A stretch of DNA of 10,542 nt, taken from DATDRS01 sp035291605. Its GTDB lineage: Bacteria > Chloroflexota > Anaerolineae > Anaerolineales > UBA6663. Position numbers and translations under genes: made by a program. This document shows positions 6,324-10,542 of the stretch, piece by piece. Position 1 is the first letter of the stretch, and the number at the start of each line of letters is the position of its first letter. Below the pieces are notes generated by a model. It had not been told where the DNA came from. It did not search any database and was given only the letters and a program-made list of their open reading frames with translations. The DNA is taken from positions 1 to 10,542 of the forward strand of contig DATDRS010000367.1 of assembly GCA_035291605.1 (NCBI GenBank), given 5' to 3'.

Positions 6324-8054
6324 ATGCGAAAACTCCTCCCTCTTCTCCTCCTCCTCTCTCTCGCCTGCACGCTCTTCACGCCTCGTCCTACTCCCGCGCC
6401 CACGGAGACGGCCGCGCCTCTCCCGACGGCCACGCCCCGTGTCGTCACAGCCACGCCGCTCCCAACGGCGACGCCGCTTCCAACCGTCGCTTTCGCCCCC
6501 GCGCCGGCGCGCGGTTACCACCTTCGCTTGGGCGACGTCACACTCCATCCAGGGCCGCCGTTGTATTCCGGCGACATCGTCAGCCTGGAGATTGACGCCG
6601 CCAACGCCGATCCGGCCTGGCAGGACGCGCCGGTCAGCCTGTTCGTCGGTTCGCGCGAGGCGCAGCCGATCGCCGCCGTTCAGTTTGGCCGCTTTGGGAT
6701 CGGCGGGAGAGCGCAGGCCACTTTCACGTGGGCCTGGGACACGCAAGGGCTGGAAGGGCCGCAGACGCTGACCGTCACGGTAGGCCGTGCAGATGAGTCG
6801 CCTCCGCTCGATGTCCTCACCCTCACGGTGGACCTGCTCCCCGCCGACCGGCGCCCCCTGCCGGAGGCGTTAGCCCGCTGGGCCAGGTCCGAAAGCGCGT
6901 GCTGCGTCTTTCATTATCTGACTCACACGGCTGCGGCGCGCGACCTGGCGCTGATCGAGGCCGAGGCCGATACGGCCATGGTTCACGTCGAAAACCTGTT
7001 AGGGGTCAAACGGCGGGAGAAGATTGACTTCACCCTGTTGAGCCGCCTGCTCGGCCACGGCGGTTTTGCGGGCGATGAGATTTCGATGACCTATCTCGAC
7101 CGCAACCCGGCGGGGAACAATCTCTCAACAGTGTTCGCGCACGAAATAACGCATATGCTGGATCGGCAAATTGGCGACCAGCGTCCCACCTTTATGACCG
7201 AGGGCCTCGCGGTATACGCGGCCGGGGGCCACTTCAAGCCCGAAGACCTGGACCAGCGCGCCGCGGCGCTCCTGGCGCTGGGAGGATATATCCCGCTCGA
7301 TCAGCTCGCGGAGGACTTCTATCCGGCCCAGCACGAGATTGGTTATCTCGAAGCCGGGGCCTTCGTCAAGTATCTGGTGGACACCTACGGCTGGGAGCGC
7401 TTCAAGGCGTTCTATGCCTCGTTCGAGGAAAGCCCCTCCCAGCGGCAGATGCTCGCCAGCGCCGTGCAGACCCACTTCGACCGGCGCCTGAATGACATTG
7501 AAGCCGACTGGCTCAAGCATCTGCGTTCTTTTTCGCCCTCGCCAACTCAAGTCGCAGACCTGCGTTTGACGATTATGCTCTACGACACACTCCGCCGCTA
7601 CCAGCAGGCCGACGACCCCTCCGCCTACTTCCTCACCGCCTGGCTCCCCGACGGCTCACAGGCGCGCCGGCGCGGCATCACCGCCGACTTCGTGCGCCGC
7701 CCCACCGCCCCGGAGAACATCGCGCTGGAGGCCCTGTTGACCGACGCTCAACGGGCGCTGGTCGCGGGCGAATTTGCCGCCGTCGAGACGTTGCTGGCCT
7801 CGGTGAACCGCGTGCTGGACGCGAATAATCTGTTCAACGACCCGCTCGCCGCCGATTATCTGCAAATCGTGATCAATCTTTCGGCGCAGGGCTACGAGGT
7901 GCAGACGATCACGCTGGATCACAGAACCGCGACGGTGACGGCCATCCGCGCCTGGCCCGAACTGGAAACCTTCACGCTGGCGCGCACGGCCACGGGCTGG
8001 GGGTTTGCGCCCGCGCAGGAGATTGTGCTGGAGACTGTGTATAATCTTCAGTAG
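6324..8054 (+). CDS. Secreted lipoprotein with gluzincin (peptidase MA-like) protease domain
   Basis: A 576-residue exported lipoprotein. It begins MRKLLPLLLLLSLAC: a short basic start, a hydrophobic core and a lipobox (LSLAC) with Cys15 as the lipidation site. A Thr/Pro-rich linker follows (about 19-55, repeats like TATPLPT), then a beta-rich CARDB/Ig-like domain (about 63-172). The protease domain has HEITH (His273, Glu274, His277) and, 16 residues after the second His, Glu293 in FMTEGLAVYAA. HExxH plus a downstream Glu is the gluzincin zinc site and resembles the peptidase MA-like group. The last about 100 residues are unassigned. The in-frame GTG at 6309 would add five residues (MRQVS) before the signal peptide; the ATG at 6324, after GAGGCAGG, gives a canonical signal. 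The stop TAG at 8052-8054 lies in the first unit of a 7-bp repeat array. Target substrate is unknown. Confidence 0.88.
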   Translation: MRKLLPLLLLLSLACTLFTPRPTPAPTETAAPLPTATPRVVTATPLPTATPLPTVAFAPAPARGYHLRLGDVTLHPGPPLYSGDIVSLEIDAANADPAWQDAPVSLFVGSREAQPIAAVQFGRFGIGGRAQATFTWAWDTQGLEGPQTLTVTVGRADESPPLDVLTLTVDLLPADRRPLPEALARWARSESACCVFHYLTHTAAARDLALIEAEADTAMVHVENLLGVKRREKIDFTLLSRLLGHGGFAGDEISMTYLDRNPAGNNLSTVFAHEITHMLDRQIGDQRPTFMTEGLAVYAAGGHFKPEDLDQRAAALLALGGYIPLDQLAEDFYPAQHEIGYLEAGAFVKYLVDTYGWERFKAFYASFEESPSQRQMLASAVQTHFDRRLNDIEADWLKHLRSFSPSPTQVADLRLTIMLYDTLRRYQQADDPSAYFLTAWLPDGSQARRRGITADFVRRPTAPENIALEALLTDAQRALVAGEFAAVETLLASVNRVLDANNLFNDPLAADYLQIVINLSAQGYEVQTITLDHRTATVTAIRAWPELETFTLARTATGWGFAPAQEIVLETVYNLQ

Positions 8055-8118
8055 GCAGTCGTCAGTAACCAGTCATCAGTCATCAGTCAACAGTGATCAG
8101 TAGTCGGTAGCCAGACAT
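8049..8118. repeat. Heptamer tandem array, CAGTCAT family (10 units)
   Basis: Ten consecutive 7-bp units with consensus CAGTCAT: CAGTAGG, CAGTCGT, CAGTAAC, CAGTCAT twice, CAGTCAA, CAGTGAT, CAGTAGT, CGGTAGC, CAGACAT. Divergence is mostly in the last three bases. The first unit supplies the last Gln codon and TAG stop of the lipoprotein gene. It resembles the STRR heptamer repeats known in cyanobacteria. Confidence 0.9.
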
Positions 8119-8119
8119 C

Positions 8120-8183
8120 ATTCGCTATTTGCCATTTGCGATCGGTTATTCGTTATCTGCCATTTGCCCATTTGTCATTCATC
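8120..8183. repeat. Heptamer tandem array, ATTTGCC family (9 units)
   Basis: Nine 7-bp units with consensus ATTTGCC (ATTCGCT, ATTTGCC, ATTTGCG, ATCGGTT, ATTCGTT, ATCTGCC, ATTTGCC, ATTTGTC, ATTCATC), with one extra C at 8169. It follows one base after the CAGTCAT array, so two unrelated heptamer families together fill almost the whole gap between the lipoprotein and EthD-like genes. It ends 12 bases before the chosen EthD-like start. Confidence 0.88.
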
Positions 8184-8195
8184 CGGATTCCTCCC

Positions 8196-8534
8196 TTGTC
8201 CTCCCCCGCCTATAAGCTCATCCTCCTCTTCAAACAACCCGGCGACCTGGCGGAGTTTGAGCGCCGCTGGTCGGAGGAATTTGTGCCGCTGGCCGACAAA
8301 CTGCCCGGCCTGCGGAAAGTGGCGGTGAGCCACACCCACGGCGGGCCGGCCGGGCCGGTCGAGATCCATCTGATTCATGAGATGTACTTCGACGGCTTAA
8401 CGGCGCTGACGGCGGCGCTGACCTCGCCGGAAGGCGTGCAAGCCGGTCAGTGTCTGATGAACTTCGCCGGCCGGGAGGTGACCCTGCTCTTCGCCGAGCA
8501 CATGGAAGACGCGCCGGCCGCCAAGTCAACATGA
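8196..8534 (+). CDS. EthD-like small ferredoxin-fold (dimeric alpha/beta-barrel) protein
   Basis: A protein of 112 residues from the chosen start. The opening YKLILLFKQPGDLAEFERRW and the later HLIHEMYFDG, SPEG and FAGREVTLLFAE match the EthD (TIGR02118-like) pattern of about 100 residues, a dimeric alpha/beta-barrel fold. EthD was named from an ether-degrading operon, but most relatives have no proven function. There is no ATG at the start. The frame stays open upstream to TTG codons at 8136 and 8172, but that part is translated heptamer repeat, so I choose TTG 8196 (SSPAYKLIL). A weak GGA at 8185-8187 is the only candidate ribosome binding site. Its TGA overlaps the next gene's start as ATGA, so the two are probably translationally coupled. 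Confidence 0.78.
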   Translation: MSSPAYKLILLFKQPGDLAEFERRWSEEFVPLADKLPGLRKVAVSHTHGGPAGPVEIHLIHEMYFDGLTALTAALTSPEGVQAGQCLMNFAGREVTLLFAEHMEDAPAAKST

Positions 8535-9010
8535 TGGACGCCTCTCACATCGCCGCGTATCTGCGGGAACACAATATTTCCGGTGAGGTGGTGGTTCTGC
8601 CGACACATACACCCACCGTGGAAGAGGCGGCCCGTGCGGTGGGGACTTCGGTCGAGCGCATCGTGAAATCGCTCTTGTTCCTCGCGGATGACCGGCCGGT
8701 GCTGGTGGTCGCCAATGGCACGGCCCGCGTAGACTACAAGCGCGTGGCCGATTGTTTGAACCTGTCGCGCAAACGAGTCAAAATGGCCGACGCGCCGACG
8801 GTGCTCGCCATCACCGGCTTCCCAGTTGGAACCGTTCCCCCCTTCGGACACAAGACGCGATTGCGGACGCTGATTGACGCCGGGGTCCTGGCGCAGCCGG
8901 AGGTGTATGCAGGCGGCGGCGCAATGGACGCGCTGTTGCGGATCACCCCGGAAGAGATTATGCGGGCGACGAGCGCGGAGACGGTGAGGGTCGTCGGGGC
9001 GGGTGCTTGA
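8531..9010 (+). CDS. YbaK/ProX-type aminoacyl-tRNA deacylase (editing domain)
   Basis: A free-standing 159-residue aminoacyl-tRNA editing protein, a family that hydrolyses mischarged tRNA such as Cys- or Ala-tRNA(Pro) in the cytoplasm. Family marks are IVKSLLF with the conserved Lys46, ARVDYKRVA (65-73), FPVGTVPPFGH (97-107) and VYAGGGAMDALLRITPEEI (125-143). Length is standard for stand-alone YbaK/PrdX/ProX proteins. Which tRNA it edits is not visible. The start is ATG 8531, overlapping the EthD-like stop (ATGATGG); ATG 8534 is an equally plausible start three bases on. Upstream in-frame sequence to 8450 lies inside the EthD-like gene and is rejected as N-terminus. The pairing with an EthD-like protein is odd for a proofreading enzyme and may be incidental. 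Confidence 0.9.
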   Translation: MMDASHIAAYLREHNISGEVVVLPTHTPTVEEAARAVGTSVERIVKSLLFLADDRPVLVVANGTARVDYKRVADCLNLSRKRVKMADAPTVLAITGFPVGTVPPFGHKTRLRTLIDAGVLAQPEVYAGGGAMDALLRITPEEIMRATSAETVRVVGAGA

Positions 9011-9036
9011 GATCCATCGGGCCAGCCGAGGAAGTT

Positions 9037-9073
9037 TGTTCCATCCACTATGATCTGTTCCATCTGTTCCATA
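9037..9073. repeat. Short 9-bp repeats (TGTTCCATC)
   Basis: TGTTCCATC occurs at 9037-9045 and 9056-9064, directly followed by TGTTCCATA at 9065-9073. The first copy is separated by CACTATGATC. The array lies between the YbaK-like stop (9010) and the SRPBCC ribosome binding site, and differs from the other arrays in its 9-bp period. Confidence 0.7.
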
Positions 9074-9086
9074 TCGTTGACCAGAG

Positions 9087-9093
9087 AAAGGAG
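9087..9093 (+). promoter_or_regulatory. Strong ribosome binding site for the SRPBCC gene
   Basis: AAAGGAG lies six bases before the ATG at 9100. It fixes the start: the frame is open upstream to 9007, but that extension is out of reach of this site and encodes repeat-derived sequence. Confidence 0.85.
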
Positions 9094-9099
9094 TCTCCC

Positions 9100-9528
9100 A
9101 TGTCACACGTCGAAGGCACGATCACCATTAATGTTTCCCCGACCAAAGTGCGCGAGGCGCTGGAGGACATCCCCCATGCGCCGGAGTGGATCAACAGCCT
9201 GGAAAAAGTATGGGACATTCAGGGCAAAGGCACGGGGTGCAAGTACAGGTGGACGTTCAAGATGCGTGGGATTCCCGTGGACGGCTCGACGGAGATTGTC
9301 GAGTCCACGGACAGCCTGTTCGTGATGTCCACCACCGGAGGCATCCCCAGCACGTGGACGTGGGCGATGAAGCCTGCCGGGGGAGGCACGGAACTGGCGC
9401 TCAAGATTGACTACACCGTCCCTGGCTCGTTCCTCGGCGCGATTGCCGACCGGTTGGTCATCGAGGGCGAGAACCAGAAAGAACTGCAAGCCGCGCTGGA
9501 GAATCTCAAGAAACGGCTGGAGAAGTAA
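9100..9528 (+). CDS. SRPBCC (START/Bet v1-like) ligand-binding family protein
   Basis: A 142-residue protein with the SRPBCC helix-grip pattern: a first strand (VEGTITINVSPTKVREALED, residues 4-23), the family-typical APEWINSLEKVWDIQGKGTGCKYRW (28-51), central strands STEIVEST and TWTWAMKPAGGGTELALKIDYTVPG (85-109), and a long C-terminal helix (about 112-141, rich in Lys/Glu/Leu). The fold makes a deep hydrophobic pocket for lipids, polyketides or aromatic compounds. This type is often annotated polyketide cyclase/dehydrase or lipid transport, but function is rarely known. It has no signal peptide, so it is probably cytoplasmic. It has its own strong ribosome binding site and sits 89 bp after the deacylase and 64 bp before the crotonase; a shared hydrophobic or CoA-linked substrate is possible but unproven. 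Confidence 0.85.
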   Translation: MSHVEGTITINVSPTKVREALEDIPHAPEWINSLEKVWDIQGKGTGCKYRWTFKMRGIPVDGSTEIVESTDSLFVMSTTGGIPSTWTWAMKPAGGGTELALKIDYTVPGSFLGAIADRLVIEGENQKELQAALENLKKRLEK

Positions 9529-9535
9529 TGTCGGC

Positions 9536-9592
9536 GGGTGTGGGGGTATGGGAGCACTCACACACCCACACTCCCGCACCCCCATACTCACC
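9536..9592. repeat. G-rich heptamer-like array folded as an inverted repeat
   Basis: The gap between the SRPBCC and crotonase genes is filled by G/T-rich then C/A-rich repeat sequence. TGGGGGTATGGGAG (9541-9554) pairs with CTCCCGCACCCCCA (9571-9584) at 12 of 14 positions around a 16-base loop. On the minus strand the array parses into degenerate 7-bp units (GTATGGG, GGTGCGG, GAGTGTG, GGTGTGT). The crotonase ATG follows at once, with no Shine-Dalgarno sequence. Confidence 0.75.
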
Positions 9593-10542
9593 ATGACCAA
9601 CCGCCTCTACACCGGCCGCCCGGCCTCCGATTTCAATTTTCAGTACATCCGCTACGAGAAATCCGGCTACTGCGCCACCCTCACCTTCAACCGCCCGGAG
9701 GTCTACAACTGCGTCTGCGGGCCGATGCTGCGGGAGATCAGCGAAGCCCTGCGCGACGCCTCGTACGACGACGCGCTTGCAGTGCTCATCCTGACCGGAG
9801 CGGGCGACCGGGCCTTCTGCACGGGCGCGGACTTGAAAGAGCAGCAAGCCTTCCTCGAACGTCCGCGCGATTACTACAAGTGGATGGCGGATTTCATCGA
9901 GTGCCACGACCGCCTGCGCAACCTGGGCAAGCCTTCGATTGCGCGGCTCAACGGCATCGTCGTCGGCGGAGGCAACGAGTTCAACATGAGCTGTGACCTC
10001 GCCGTCGCCGCCGCCGACATTTACATCCGGCAGATCGGCGCGAGCCACGGGAGCGTAGCAGCGGCGGGGGCCACGCAGTTCCTTCCGCTCATCGTCGGCG
10101 ACCGCCGGGCGCGCGAGATCCTATTACTCAACGAGGAGATCCCGGCGGCGAAAGCCCTGGAGTGGGGCCTCGTTAACCAAGTGGTTCCCCGCGCCGAACT
10201 GGATGCGGCGGTGGCGGCGATGGCCGAGAAGCTCTACCGCAAACTGCCCGAGGCCACGCGCTACACCAAACAGCAGCTCAACGCCTGGCGCGATTTCATC
10301 TGGGGCATCACCATCGGCCACGCGCGCGACTGGCTTGCCCTCCACAACACCGCGCCGGAAACGCACGAGGGCGAGCGCGCCTTCGCCGAGAGGCGCAAGC
10401 CGGATTACGACGCGCTGCGCCGCGCCTACGCCGACGACGCCCACCCCGAATACTTCTGGGGCGCGCCTCTTAAGACCTGCCCTCACTGCGGCGCGCACAA
10501 CCTGCCGGGCGACTTCAAGTTCTGCGGAAATTGCGGGAAGGC
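9593..10542 (+). CDS. MenB/BadI/BamA-type crotonase with C-terminal zinc ribbon (3' end outside window)
   Basis: A crotonase-fold acyl-CoA enzyme; 316 residues are visible and the end lies beyond the window. The oxyanion-hole segments are AFCTGADL (74-81) and NGIVVGGGNEF (120-130; Glu129 matches the first catalytic Glu of enoyl-CoA hydratase). The second catalytic Glu is replaced by Gly149 in RQIGASHGS, as in naphthoate synthase MenB and the ring-opening hydrolases BadI and BamA. HGSVAAAGATQFLPLIVG (152-169) and the tail THEGERAFAERRKP (257-270) recall those groups more than ordinary hydratases. A four-Cys zinc ribbon follows: Cys296, Cys299, Cys311, Cys314 (CPHCG...FCGNCGK). The ATG at 9593 has no ribosome binding site and follows a repeat hairpin directly. 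The likely chemistry is C-C bond opening or closing on a cyclic or beta-keto acyl-CoA; this is inference. A plain enoyl-CoA hydratase is less likely because of Gly149. Confidence 0.85.
   Translation, partial: MTNRLYTGRPASDFNFQYIRYEKSGYCATLTFNRPEVYNCVCGPMLREISEALRDASYDDALAVLILTGAGDRAFCTGADLKEQQAFLERPRDYYKWMADFIECHDRLRNLGKPSIARLNGIVVGGGNEFNMSCDLAVAAADIYIRQIGASHGSVAAAGATQFLPLIVGDRRAREILLLNEEIPAAKALEWGLVNQVVPRAELDAAVAAMAEKLYRKLPEATRYTKQQLNAWRDFIWGITIGHARDWLALHNTAPETHEGERAFAERRKPDYDALRRAYADDAHPEYFWGAPLKTCPHCGAHNLPGDFKFCGNCGK

Noticed and set aside
6420..6490. Near-repeat of about 18 bp in the lipoprotein gene as a mobile or regulatory repeat
   Set aside because: It encodes the Thr/Pro linker (TATPLPT units), and such linkers are naturally repetitive at the DNA level.
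6012..6746. Minus-strand open frame of 244 codons across the M20 end and lipoprotein start
   Set aside because: Arg/Glu/Gly-rich antisense of two well-supported plus-strand genes, a common artefact of GC-rich DNA.
8049..8183. Possible CRISPR array
   Set aside because: Units are 7 bp without spacers and degenerate; no 24-40 bp repeats or cas genes are visible.
8136..8195. N-terminal extension of the EthD-like protein from TTG 8136
   Set aside because: These codons are translated heptamer repeat and precede the family's normal N-terminus.
9007..9099. N-terminal extension of the SRPBCC protein by 31 residues
   Set aside because: The strong AAAGGAG site points to ATG 9100, and the extension is derived from repeats.
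8447..9106. Minus-strand open frame of 219 codons opposite the YbaK-like gene
   Set aside because: The plus strand holds a complete recognised family; the antisense translation has no domain pattern.
1..10542. tRNA, rRNA, insertion sequence or prophage genes
   Set aside because: No tRNA-like or rRNA-like sequence was recognised by eye, and no transposase, integrase or phage protein appears in any supported frame.

Overview
The window is GC-rich and gene-dense (no stretch over about 150 bases lacks a gene). It looks like a bacterial chromosome, most plausibly Chloroflexota (Anaerolineae-like). This rests on inference: a lipoprotein with a Thr/Pro-rich linker and a gluzincin protease domain, a GT39-type membrane glycosyltransferase with a C-terminal beta-sandwich domain, weak or absent Shine-Dalgarno sites at several genes, and many degenerate 7-bp tandem repeats at gene borders. 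No marker gene fixes the taxonomy.

Left half, minus strand, read from 4837 down to 1: a small one-CxxC protein, a membrane-anchored clan-A glycoside hydrolase-like protein, a GT39-family membrane glycosyltransferase, and an atypical NAD(P)-binding SDR of the NDUFA9 type that runs off the left edge. Spacings are 21, 38 and 75 bp, so this is probably one transcription unit. Two genes point to envelope or exopolysaccharide glycan work at the outer face of the membrane.

Right half, plus strand, from 4916: an M20 metallopeptidase/deacylase, a secreted lipoprotein with an HExxH...E protease domain, then an EthD-like protein translationally coupled (ATGA) to a YbaK/ProX-type aminoacyl-tRNA deacylase, an SRPBCC protein with a strong ribosome binding site, and a crotonase of the MenB/BadI/BamA type with an appended four-cysteine zinc ribbon, cut by the right edge. 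The two halves diverge from a 78-bp region centred on a perfectly symmetric -10 box (GATTATAATC).

The most unusual feature is a set of short tandem repeats, nearly all with a 7-bp period but with different unit sequences. They fill intergenic gaps (8049-8183, 9536-9592), form the stop codons of two genes (2857-2855 and 8052-8054), and occur twice inside the glycosyltransferase reading frame as the same two-part array. They resemble the heptameric STRR repeats known from cyanobacteria. I see no complete new defence or biosynthetic system; the repeats and the crotonase-zinc ribbon fusion most merit follow-up.
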